Of a stretch of DNA of 64,000 nucleotides, positions 13,070-22,640 are shown one piece after another. Made by a program: the position numbers and the translations under genes. The number at the start of each line of letters is the position of its first letter. The first letter of the stretch is position 1. The DNA comes from Moniliophthora roreri (lineage: Eukaryota; Basidiomycota; Agaricomycetes; Agaricales; Marasmiaceae). The notes under the pieces were generated by a model. The model ran no database searches. It was given only the letters and a program-made list of their open reading frames with translations, and was not told the origin of the DNA. The DNA is taken from positions 744,001 to 808,000 of the forward strand of contig LATX02000133.1 of NCBI GenBank assembly GCA_001466705.2. The letters run 5' to 3'.

Positions 13070-13449
13070 TTAATTGTTATCAGTGTAAACGTACGCAGCG
13101 CCATCGAGGGAGACGTCACGACGCTCATTATCGGTGTAGACGTATGCGGCGCCATCGAGGGAGACGTCACGACGCTCATTATCGGTACAGACATATGCAG
13201 CGCCGTCGAGGGAGACGTCGCGACGCTCATTGTCGGTGTAAACGTACGCAGCACCATCGAGGGAGACGTCGCGACGCTCGTTACTGGGGTAGACATATGC
13301 AGCTGAAGAGATTCTCTCTCTTGTTGGCGGAAAGCTGAAGTCAATTAACCAGTGCATTTCTAGGAGATAACAGGTAAGCGCACCTCGACTGGGTAAGCCA
13401 CAGCAATCGATACTGCAGTGAAAAGAGACAAGACATTGGAGAACTTCAT
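13070..13449 (-). CDS. Candidate RiPP precursor peptide with Kex2-bounded Tyr repeats (frame break)
   Basis: Exon 1 (13449-13384) encodes a signal peptide, MKFSNVLSLFTAVSIAVA followed by YPVE. A 49-nt intron (13383-13335, GTGCGC...TTCAG) leads to an exon of near-perfect repeats. The unit is DVSLDGAAYVYTDNERR: a Tyr-bearing core, then an acidic stretch ending in RR, the Kex2 cleavage site. Five cores are seen: AAYVYPS, AAYVYTD, AAYVCTD, AAYVYTD, AAYVYTD. This is the design of KEX2-processed repeat proteins, including dikaritin precursors modified by UstYa-type oxidases, and two UstYa genes are close by. The oddity is that exon 1 ends in phase 0 but the obvious acceptor puts the repeats two nucleotides out of frame, at a GA dinucleotide run (13314-13321). 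Either a downstream acceptor in that run is used, or the gene has a 2-nt deletion, or there is a sequence error. Confidence 0.75.
13073..13310 (-). repeat. 51-bp coding tandem repeat of the precursor
   Basis: The block GAGGGAGACGTC recurs at 13105, 13156, 13207 and 13258 on the plus strand, exactly 51 bp apart. Units differ by a few, mostly synonymous, third-position changes, so the peptide is conserved more strongly than the DNA, which suggests past selection on the encoded repeat. One core differs by Tyr to Cys and the N-terminal one reads YVYPS instead of YVYTD. Confidence 0.9.
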
Positions 13450-13504
13450 TTTGCTGAGCGAGTTAGATCTGAAGAATGAAGGTCAGGACTTTTGACGACC
13501 AAGC

Positions 13505-13511
13505 TTTTATA
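13505..13511 (-). promoter_or_regulatory. TATA box of the first precursor gene
   Basis: TATAAAA on the minus strand, about 56 bp upstream of the signal-peptide ATG at 13449. A TATA box at this spacing is typical of strongly induced fungal genes and supports exon 1 as a real gene start. Confidence 0.6.
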
Positions 13512-14294
13512 TCCATGAACAGTTGGCGGTCTGCTTGAGAATACATCTTTGACACAACTTTGACCCTTGCTAACTTTGAAATGAGGTCCCCTTGCTTAGA
13601 GACCTGTTTGTGTACCAGACGGTGGTTCTGACGTCCGCGATGAATGCCTGGCTATTCGCATCCGAGGGCCAATTTGACAGCAGAAGAAAATCCCCATTTT
13701 TGACCTTGAATACGAGACAATACCAGTTATCCCAGAGGCTTGATGAATACCAGATGGTGAATTTGACGCACAGGGCCTAGCTTCCACCCCCACGGCGGAG
13801 TTCAATGTCATCCAAACCGAAGATCGAACTGGTGTCTCCGCATTATGGGCCATTCACCATTGGTAGGATGATGAAGCTTCCACCGTAAATCCGTTGTTCT
13901 GACAATCCGCAGGCAGTCGTGGTGTATCCGCTCGTGTTCCGTCGACGTTAAAGTCAGAAGATAGATGCTGTTTGTGAATATTTACCGGCGACAGTTCGAC
14001 TTTCACCATCACACATCCATGACACCTGCACAATGAGCAACGATTTGAGCTGGCTATTCTTGCTATCTTCTCGGTCCCCTCTACGTCGGACTAGACTAGA
14101 GTCTGAGAATCCGGGATTATTTTGAGGTGAGTCATCTCATGCACTCACTCCCGTTAACGACAGCTTCATTTTTCTTCAGGTGATAAAATTAGAATTCAAT
14201 ACAGTGCGCAGAAACTCGGAGAGGCCACTTGCGTGCCTGATTTTGAGGGCTCTATCACCCATGAAAGAATCACGGTCGTACTCACCCAATAACC
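13512..14294. other. Divergent intergenic region
   Basis: About 780 bp between the precursor gene (minus) and the UstYa-like pseudogene (plus). It would hold both promoters. I see no further gene or core-peptide repeat in it on either strand. Confidence 0.5.
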
Positions 14295-15280
14295 ATGCAT
14301 TCCCTCCAGAGCTACGAAATGCTTCTCCAGGAAGATGTTAGCGATCCTAGTCTTGAGATCGACGTAGAGCAGGATGGCACTCTAGCTGAAGGACGTTCAC
14401 GAAGACTGCTCCTATTTCTTCTCGCAAGCTGCCTTACCAATGTGGTGCTTTTAGCTTCATGGTTGACGAATTCATGCAATACCTGCGATTCCCATAATTC
14501 TCCTCAACTACTGTACTGTGAGTCTTTTGCTTCTCTCCTTGTAGTTTAACATGTTGAAACAACCTATGTAGCTCCAGCACAAGATGCCATAGAGTAGATG
14601 GTTAAATTCCATGGTGGGCTATTCAGTCCAGGATAAACAGAGGTCCCGAATATCTATAGCAGTCCTCCTTCCAATGAAGTGGACGCTGCTTGGGAAGATC
14701 TTTACAATGCTTGTGGGTTTTTGGTGTACATGCCCAGATTATTTGACTGATTATAGGCTCTATAGTTGGAATTTCCGCAATTTCTCGCCAAGTCGCTGAA
14801 CTACTGCCAAATAAGATAATTCTTGTCCCTGGTCAAGATTCTCACTATGCTATTGGGCTCGACGTCTTTCATCAATTACATTGTCTCGTGAGCTAAATTC
14901 TCGTGTCCCCTGTTGACGATACGCTCATGCGCATGCCGTAGAATCGAATTCGTAAAGCTCTCTACCCTGGTGAGTTAATCACGCATTTAAGATATGGAGC
15001 GCCCTCAAAAGATCCTTCAGATTACTATACTCCTGATGAACATGAAACGCCTGCAACCCGCGCTCACCATCTATCCCATTGTGTCAATTTCGTCCGTCAA
15101 TCGCTGCAGTGTTCTTCGGATATTAGCGCGGTAGTCTTTGAAGAGGGTTTCACTCCTTTGTTCGAGGTTGTCCACAGCTGTCGCAACTTTTCGAGGATTA
15201 GGCAGTGGGCTATCGAACACCGGGCTGATAGACTGCCACTTCAGGGAGATAGGCATGGACATGTGCATTCAGAAACGTAG
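14295..15280 (+). pseudogene. UstYa/DUF3328-family oxidase with two in-frame stops
   Basis: Five exons align one for one with the intact gene at 16811-17788: 14295-14517, 14572-14712, 14766-14887, 14942-14969 and 15021-15280, at identical intron positions. Visible parts are the N-terminal cytosolic segment and TM helix, SSPPSNEVDAAWEDLYN, the first HxxHC motif (HQLHC) and the second (HLSHC) with its QSLQCSSDIS follow-up. Exon 2 has TAG at 14595-14597, where the paralogue has Tyr, and TAA at 14634-14636. No alternative splice that keeps the downstream phase removes both. The rest is well conserved, so inactivation looks recent. Confidence 0.85.
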
Positions 15281-15538
15281 GACAGCAAGTAGGCTGTACC
15301 ACTGCACATAATTACGGATAGGGATGGATCATACTTGTTCTGCTGACTACAGTATTTTACTGAAAGCTCACGTATGGGAATCGTACAAATGTATTCGGTA
15401 TGAAATTCAACATTGAACTCCGGATAACAAGAACCCGATAGCGAAAGAGACCATTGAGTAACAAAAGCTTGCTAGAAATGTTGGCATGTTGAGGGGACAA
15501 AGATTGAAACTGCGCTCACAATGTCGTTCTCTATCAAT

Positions 15539-15742
15539 CTAGAGCTGCTTTTTCCCAGAATAAGTGAACTCTACGTCTACGACAACATCCTTATCGTCTT
15601 CAACCCTGCGGACCTTGCTAGGGTACGCGTACTCGCCCTCGAGGGGAGAACTCAGCTCGACATCACGTTGCTGCTTTTCCCCAGGATATGCGTACTCTTC
15701 ATCGGTGACGGCGAGGTCTCCAGCAGAAGGCAAATGACTCCA
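15539..15742 (-). CDS. Second RiPP-like core-peptide exon (YAYP repeats), no start on its strand
   Basis: This minus-strand exon begins after a plausible acceptor (GTTGGCAG) and ends at TAG 15539-15541. It encodes three imperfect repeats with cores EEYAYPG, GEYAYPS and EFTYSG, separated by acidic spacers and basic sites (EKQQR, KVRR, GKK). The cores YAYPS/YAYPG resemble the YVYPS core of the precursor at 13070-13449, and the spacer RDVE resembles RDVS there. No signal peptide is found upstream on the minus strand. Instead a matching signal-peptide exon lies about 185 bp to the right on the opposite strand (15927-15992). The locus therefore appears rearranged. It could be a broken second precursor gene. 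Confidence 0.6.
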   Translation of the reverse strand, partial: WSHLPSAGDLAVTDEEYAYPGEKQQRDVELSSPLEGEYAYPSKVRRVEDDKDVVVDVEFTYSGKKQL

Positions 15743-15884
15743 CTGCCAACTCGGCTCTGTAGGTTTCAACGCTAAGCCACGAACGTGCTCGATCCACTGC
15801 TGCTGCCGACGCATCGGGCGAATACTGGTGTCAGCCCTGTAGAAGGCTAGTACTTGGTACTCTAACGAGACCCACTCGTGGCAG

Positions 15885-15891
15885 TATAAAA
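15885..15891 (+). promoter_or_regulatory. TATA box upstream of orphan signal-peptide exon
   Basis: TATAAAA 36 bp upstream of the ATG at 15927 on the plus strand. It mirrors the TATA box of the first precursor gene and suggests that a whole promoter plus exon 1 unit is present in this orientation. Confidence 0.55.
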
Positions 15892-15926
15892 CCCAACGAC
15901 AAAGCCACCACTCGAAATTACTACCC

Positions 15927-15992
15927 ATGAAGTTCTCCCTCATATTTTCCGTGTCCGCGGTCGCGTCTATCGTTGTCGCGGTTCCAGTTGAG
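15927..15992 (+). pseudogene. Orphan signal-peptide exon of a precursor gene
   Basis: The 22 codons read MKFSLIFSVSAVASIVVAV then PVE. This is clearly homologous to exon 1 of the precursor at 13449-13384 in start, length and the PVE end where that gene has its splice donor. Here no GT donor follows PVE. The frame runs on for nine more codons to a TGA at 16020-16022, and no core repeats are found downstream on this strand. The matching core-repeat exon lies on the opposite strand at 15539-15742, in a compatible phase. I read it as exon 1 of a second precursor separated from its repeat exon by a local inversion. Confidence 0.6.
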
Positions 15993-16215
15993 CTATTTTG
16001 CGTTCGTTTCACAGAAAGATGATAACGCTGAACCGCTGCTGGACAGCTCGCAGGGTCAAAACGTTGAACTGTCTGTGTTCGAATCTTTCATTGATCCATA
16101 ATGTACCTGGCGAAATAATTGCTCTGTGACTAAAATCCGCCACTTTATTTGAAGTAAATCGCTTCATCGTGGACGAACAGGGGTCCTAGCAAGTCCAGAC
16201 CGTATTTCCGACATG

Positions 16216-16379
16216 CATCAGCGAAAACCGTATAGTGCTATAATGAGTTCCCCGGGGTTTATAATCCACCTGCAGGGTATTATAACCCTTATAACCAGTC
16301 ATAACCCCCACCAACAAGGCCATAACCAGGTTATAACCCCCTGAAGCTAGGTTATAGCACTTTCCGGTTTTTGCTGATG
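16216..16379. mobile_element. 164-bp MITE-like element
   Basis: The left end CATCAGCGAAAACCG and the right end read in reverse (CATCAGCAAAAACCGG) form terminal inverted repeats that stay matched through AGTGCTATAA. The interior is packed with short ATAACC and GGTTATAA motifs and has no coding capacity. Flanking duplication is at most 2 bp (TG), so the superfamily is not assigned. It lies between the second precursor locus and the intact UstYa gene. Confidence 0.65.
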
Positions 16380-16810
16380 TGAAAGTTGAAGGAAAAGGTG
16401 AAGTTTAAGTTATTTGTAAATATTTGTTGGCTCCTCTTCTTGAACATTGACCATCGATAGCGGTCATCGCGTGTTTGCCACTGACACTCATTTTTGGGTC
16501 TCGAACAGGGCCCCTTCCACGTATGGGTCTAAACGGTTGAAGGACATGGTAGGTGGGGTTCTGGTCTGAGAACTAGGGGAGGCTGAGTTTCAACCTTTGT
16601 GGCGAGTGATCTTAATTTCCCTTGATTCCGTGTTCTCAAAGGCATAAATGGGCAGCTGAGATGCAGTATTTCGGGACGTGTGTGGGTCTAGAACTTCAAG
16701 TTTAACCCGGTTGAATGCTTCGTCCGAGTCGGCAGGGTCGCACCTGGCCTAGTATGAACCTAGAAAATACACAACTATTCTTTCACCTGTATCGATATCT
16801 TGGCTGCGAC

Positions 16811-17788
16811 ATGCGTTCGAGCTCGAGCTGCGAAAAGTTGCTTCAAGACAATGATATCGAGTTGGATGAAAGCTTGCCCCAACGAGAGCCTTTGCGGGAG
16901 ACTCGACGTCGGAGGTTCACCGAGTTCCTCTTGGGCTTCAGCCTTGTCGTCAACGTGTTACTCTTCGTTTACTTGATGACTCGCAGCAGCTCGACATGCA
17001 TTAACCCTCAGCTACTCTACTGTGAATTTATCCTTCCCGTGGTCCTCAACCTGCTTGGACCTGAAACATGGGTACCATTTCTAGCGCCGGCACAGGACGT
17101 GGTTGAGTACGAGGTGATCAAATTTCGCGGCGGGCTATTCAATTCTAATGAGGAACCCGATATATACAGTAACCCTCCTTCGGATGAGGTCGACGCAGCT
17201 TGGGAAGACCTGTACAATGTTTGTAAGTCGTTCTTTGACAGCTTGCGGTCGTACTGGCTGATGTCTCCTTACAAGTTGGTATATCTGCCATTCCACGGGA
17301 ATCCGCAGTACTTCTACCGAATGAAACGATCCATGTTCCTGGGGACAAATCTCACTATCTCGTTGGTCTCGACGTCTTCCATCAACTGCATTGCCTGGTA
17401 CAATAGACTCTCCTTTGTCGCTTTCATGCATTTAACTTTTTTCTTTCACACAGAACCGGATCCGTAAAGCTTTGTATCCCGGTAAGTGGCTAGCACCCCA
17501 GGTCACCTTGAATGCTCTCTTATAATAAGCGCAGTCTACTATCCACCTGACGAACGCGAAGATGCCGAAACTCGTGCTCGTCACCTATCTCACTGTGTCA
17601 ATTCTATCCGACAATCCATTCAATGCTCCTCAGATATCAGCGCCATCGTCTTTGAGGAGGATACCAGACCTCTCTTCGAGATCGTGCACAGCTGTCGTAA
17701 CTTCACAAAGATCAGAGAGTGGGCAATTGAGCACCGGGCTCGGATATCGAAGCCGGGAAAGGACTCGGAGATGTATGGACATGCTTAA
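16811..17788 (+). CDS. UstYa/DUF3328-family oxidase (RiPP cyclisation)
   Basis: Five exons (16811-17021, 17085-17222, 17276-17397, 17454-17481, 17535-17788) join to 250 residues. I chose the ATG at 16811 over the in-frame one at 16715 because the paralogue at 14295 aligns from there. Order: acidic cytosolic tail, RRRRF, one TM helix (about residues 38-58), then SNPPSDEVDAAWEDLYN, VPGDKSHYLVGLDVFHQLHC with the first HxxHC, NRIRKALYP, and HLSHC, the second HxxHC, followed by IRQSIQCSSDIS. In ascomycete dikaritin pathways such proteins catalyse oxidative ring closure at Tyr or Phe side chains of the core peptide and need both HxxHC motifs, which are intact here. Two precursor-like loci next to it fit that role. 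The TATTTATT-rich MITE upstream may affect its promoter. Confidence 0.88.
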
Positions 17789-18059
17789 CAGAGCAGATCC
17801 GATCGTGACCGTGTTTCTCTATATGTACTGATAATTATATACGCACCATTCATTGTAACCTGTGGTACTCGTCGCAACTTAACGTTGATGTTGGGAGCTC
17901 GGCCCGGACGAGGCGAACACGCAGAATCAGGCAGACTCGCGCCGCCTTTGCGGCTTGCCTATCTCCACCATCCCGTTCTCAGTAATGGGAAAGGATATCA
18001 CTTTCTTCTCTTACGCTCTACATCCCTTCCGAAGTACCATCTGAAAAGAAATTTCCAAG

Positions 18060-20011
18060 ATGCCTTCTACCACGAAATTAACGGACGAAATGAAGAAAGA
18101 GATTGGGCAAGTCAGTCAAGCACAGACTTCTCCTTGGTTCCAACACTAACTGCTGTTCTCACGATAGCATTTTGTCTTTGGCTTTCATACCCAAGAGCTC
18201 GATTCTGATATCAAGACTCTCGTCGGAGCACCGTACTATGTTGGAAATGTCATCTTCATGAAGAGGAACGTGCGGGATGTTGCACAAGTGAAGAGTATGA
18301 TCAGAGAGCTGCAGGCGTATGCGAAAGATGCGGGACATGAGAGGCCACTGTTAATTGGGACTGATCAGGAAAATGGTAAGTTGCGCCCAGGGATATACTC
18401 AGCAGATACTAACATCCTTCGATAGGTCTGGTTTCAGCTTTCAGCTCAAAGACTGCAGTCACACAATTGTATGTTTTTCACCTTGGAATGCTGTAGAGGA
18501 ATCTCAACGACGTTCTCGCACAGTCCAGGAGCAATGACACTCGCATCCACAGGCTCGGTTTCCCTCACCGAGCAAGTCTACGCAGCGTCTGCAAAAGAGC
18601 TTGACCTCCTTGGTGTAAATTGGGCTTATGCCCCCGTCGCTGACATCAACATTGACAAGCGTAACCCTGTTATCGGAGTCCGGAGTTTCGGTGATGGTAC
18701 GTTCTCATCTATATTAGCCCCCTACGGCGTACTAAGGAATTGCTAGACCCACACAAGGTAGCCGAATATGTGCTAGCAGCAGCCAAAGGCATGTCCAGCT
18801 CAGGAGTTGCACCCAACGTCAAACACTTCCCAGGACATGGTGACACACACGTCGATTCACATCTTGCACTTCCCAAAATCATGAAAACGAAAGAAGTCAT
18901 TACCGAAACCGAGCTCGTCCCGTTCAAAGCAGCATTCGACGAAGCACAGTCAAATCCGCGCCTTGGAAGCCTGCTGACGGTAATGACCAGCCACCATGCT
19001 CTCCCGTTGATTACCGGAAGCGATGAACCATGCTCATTGTCAAAGTTGATTACAACCGAGATCCTGAGGAAGGAAATGGGTTTCAAGGGTGTGGTGGTCA
19101 CTGATTGCCTGGAAATGGATGCGATAGCGGCGACCAAGGATGACAATGGCGTGCAAGGCATGGGCGCGAATGGTGACCGCGAGTCGGGCTGGAACGGTGG
19201 ATGTGGAGTGGAAGAAGGTGCTGTTCGTGCCCTGGAAGCCGGAGCTGATATTACCATGGTCTGTCATACGATGGCGAGGCACGTTGCTTCTGTCAAACGC
19301 GTTTGGGAGGCGGTCGAGAGTGGGAGGCTCAGCATGGATGATATCAGGAAAGGAGGAGAGAGGATCCGGCGCTTGAAGGATGCAGTATTCGGTCAAGATG
19401 GATGGAGAAAGGTTCTCGAAGATCGTCCGGATTTCGAGGAAGAATGGAAGAAGGCAAAAGCAGAAAGCAAGCAGATTAGTGAAGCTGCCTACGCGAAGAG
19501 CACCGTCCTGCTGAAAGACGACAGTATGCTACCCCTTGGGACCGGCAAAGTCGTACTCTTTACTCCGGAGAACGAAAGCTATAACAAAGCAGTCGACGAT
19601 GCGGAGGGCGTGTTGAGGACCAAGGGCGGACAAGTCCGGAACACTGCAGGGGCACACTTCCTATCGTTCCACGCTTCTATCAAGCGCAGGGTCGAGGGCT
19701 GTGATCACATCGTGTATACGAAGGATGGAACTATTGATGTGGAAGAAGGCACAGAACAAGTCATCTTTGTGCTTAGAAATGCGGACCGCAGTACCTGGCA
19801 GATTTCCGCTTTGAAGGAGCTCCTTCGTAGGCAACCGTCGAAGGTCGTCGTGCTATCATCTAGCACACCATACGATTTAGACGGTGTGACCTTGGCTTCT
19901 CCATACGCACACTTGGCAAGCAGCGAATATACAACCGAAGCTTTCGAAGCGGCGGCGGCGGTCATATTCGGAGAACGGAAAGCTGAGGGCAGGTTGGCCG
20001 TCAAGCTATGA
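18060..20011 (+). CDS. GH3 beta-N-acetylhexosaminidase-like (NagZ type)
   Basis: Five exons (18060-18110, 18168-18375, 18426-18468, 18524-18696, 18747-20011) give 579 residues. The TIM-barrel part shows LLIGTDQENG near the start, WAYAPVADINIDKRNPVIGV, and the NagZ signature KHFPGHGDTHVDSH, where the His-bearing loop acts as acid/base; VVVTDCLEMDAI carries the nucleophile Asp. A second domain of about 200 residues follows, as in many GH3 enzymes. There is no signal peptide, so it is probably cytosolic, acting on N-acetylglucosamine-containing fragments such as chitin breakdown products. The first exon encodes only 17 residues. It starts 270 bp after the UstYa gene on the same strand but looks like a general metabolic gene rather than a cluster member. 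Confidence 0.88.
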
Positions 20012-20115
20012 TTCCAACTCATGCCCACACTTCGCAATGTAATTGTAGGAACCGTTCGAGTTTGATTGCTAGTAGCTCGAGCAGATATATACAGTCAATA
20101 AATAACTTTTGTACA

Positions 20116-21610
20116 TTACCCTCGTCCAACATTCATCAGCTGTTTGTCAGAAATTGTCGAGGTACTTTGAACTTTCGAAATGACTTCGGAGTCTCTGTTC
20201 CTGGCCTTTAATTGCCACTTCCAGAACATCCATGCTTGTAATAAATCCTGAAGTGAAATGAGCAACAAATACTCCTGAAGAGCCTTGTTGACGCACCTTC
20301 TGGGTACCAAACACGAGAACAGCCGCGACGGGGACTGTATCAAAGCCATGAGCATGAACAACAGTGTAATATTGAAGATACTTACGAGTAGAAACAAGTA
20401 CATTGAGTTCCGCACCGTGATGAACTGTAAATGTGAAGTACACCCCCAGACTGAACTATTCAATCAGTGATTGGTCGACGAGGCAGTGAAGAGTGCACCG
20501 ACACAATAGCAATGACACCAAACAGAGTGAAAGCAAGGACACGAATGATGAGATTCATAGTTTGCGCGTTGGATTTCAAGTCCTTGTAGTTCCTGCGGAG
20601 TGCAATAATTATGCGAACTGAGCTCATATGAGTTATCATTTATGATCAGGACAGCTGGGACGACGAACTTTCAATGCCGAGGGCAATCAACAGCACGACA
20701 GATACCAGTGCCGCGGACAGCCTTCCACTGAATGGGAACGGAGTGAGCTTGAGGGTAATGTGTACCTGGATGTTCGGCGCTCACGGTATCGGTACTCCAG
20801 TGTTACAGTACATCCCACTTCCGGTTCTTCTGACTGATTTCGGTTGTACCAGGGCAATCTATAGTTGAAGTTAAGCAATGTTGGTGGTTGCTTTGTTTGA
20901 AGACGACAACACACCACGAGGGATTCAGTAAAAATGCAAACGAAGAGGATATAGGGTGCAAAGAGGATCTGGGAGGTTTTGAGTGAAGTTTTACAGTGAA
21001 GGGTAACCAAACTCACGACTATGCCCCACAATCTTTGTCTCGTGAACGTTCTTCCTCTGAGGGCTGAATGGACACTGAACCAAATCTACCTTCGCCTTCA
21101 GACATGTTTACAAGAGACCGTTAATCGGTGGCTCTCACTTGGGTTACCAATCCCAGAGTTGCTGTAGCGGTGCTGGAAGCGAGTTTCGATTGATAGTCGT
21201 TTCAAAAGAAAACAATGGGCCGTGGGCTTACATGGGAGGTGCACCATACACCAATGATGCCTGAGCTGTACAAAGTCCAAGGGAAGGTTTTGGCGCAAAC
21301 AGTTGTCCACCAAAGAATAGCAGCGAATACGAAAAGCAAGAAATGATCCACGATGCGATGAAGCTGTACCATGTCGGGTGTCGTTGTACAGAGGAATACA
21401 GAGCGCTGGCACAAGTAATTATACTCCCGAATAACCCGAAAAGCTGAAAGGCCACAAAAAGATTGACGAGAGCAGTGTCATACTGACTTGTATCCGCTGG
21501 ACGGTCTAAAATATTGTAGATTAACGAGATTGGTAATGATAAGAATCGCGGAGAGGTGAGTACGACGCACCAGCCAAAAGAACGGATCCTGCCCGAGGAC
21601 CTACAAACAT
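20116..21610 (-). CDS. Polytopic membrane protein, basidiomycete 7TM-like family
   Basis: The first exon (21610-21571, MFVGPRAGSVLLA) splices to 21505-21232, which encodes three hydrophobic helices with the phrase RHPTWYSFIASWIISCFSYS between them and ends in APPM. Further exons include a helix with FAPYILFVCIFTE, a helix with VPVAAVLVFGTQK and the tail DLLQAWMFWKWQLKARN, ending at TAA 20116-20118. Middle exon borders are not all certain. The organisation suggests about seven TM helices with the C-terminus inside. I know this layout from many uncharacterised Agaricomycete proteins; no ligand or function is known. A paralogue lies at 27637-29146. Confidence 0.75.
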
Positions 21611-22640
21611 TCCAGCGGTCCAGAAATGCCTTGACTCCGACTACAAGTTGAAGTTAGGCAAAAGATCTGCGCTAGCGCAGTGGGGAACGAAGAGAAGGAA
21701 CGAATAAATGAGGAACTGTACGTCCTGAACGACCGCACGTTATGTAGTCGACACAGCAGTCTGACCACTTCTTACAGGGTCGTTACAGTATGCGAGGCTA
21801 AGCATGACATTTGAATTACGAACAGTTGTCATCAATCCCTGATGAGATGGCAGCAATGTCGTGTTCACAGTAGTTCTGAGCAATGGAGACGTCATCGTAG
21901 AGGCAAAAAAGCACAGAGATAGGAATTCCGGGGAGTTAGAGCCGCAGCTCACAGAGTTCTACAGGATAGTTAGAAACACTCGCAGGCCATACTCAACAAA
22001 TCGATTGTCATACCGGTATCGCCGATAGCTGATAACTTCTGACGTTTCAGTGATGGCCAGGCGCTCATCGAGGATAGGGCAACGACGTTGAAATCTCAAA
22101 AAGCTTGCGTCCCACCAACAGTCAAAGCTGGTAACAGTAGAGTACTTGAAAACATTTAGCCCTCGACTCGACTCTGTTTACTGCTTCCGCATGTTATACC
22201 ATATCTGAGCAACTTGATTTCCAGCGCCTGAGTTCGAGCGCTAGTCTTTTGTTTCAGGACTCCTGTCATTTTAATGGTCCCAAATCTGTGGGTCTGTATT
22301 GAAAACATGATGCTAGGGATTGATACTAGCAGGACTCACATTGAGCATTACTCATTCTCCCGAGAAAAGTCCGCCTGCAACCAGCCACCTCGAAGGAGCA
22401 CAAGAATATAGACAGGACCAAGAGAACTGTGCCTCCTTAAATAGCCCCGAGCTCGATACTCCATGAACTTGTTGCCTTTGTGGTGGTTGACGAAGAGATA
22501 CGTGTACGAGATTAGATCAACTTGTGGGTATGATAAGATAATATATAGAACTCAGATAAGATAATCACTATCTACCCTGCGGTTCATAATGAACGTTCGC
22601 CTTCGACGTTGGGCAGGAGTCACCTCTTCATCATCCCACG
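21611..22640. other. Intergenic, no supportable gene
   Basis: About 1 kb between a minus-strand gene start and a plus-strand gene start, so both promoters should be here. A minus-strand frame at 21740-21952 lacks recognisable motifs and is left out. Confidence 0.45.

Noticed and set aside
13049..13306. Plus-strand repeated frame (GVDVCGAIEGDVTTLII units) over the precursor array
   Set aside because: Any 51-bp repeat gives repeats in all frames. Only the minus strand has dibasic sites, a matching signal-peptide exon and a TATA box.
15521..15775. Plus-strand frame opposite the YAYP repeats
   Set aside because: It has no signal peptide, no basic cleavage sites and lies antisense to the core repeats.
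16240..16370. ATAACC-rich stretch as telomeric repeat or CRISPR-like array
   Set aside because: The copies are irregular and bounded by terminal inverted repeats; the organism is a eukaryote.
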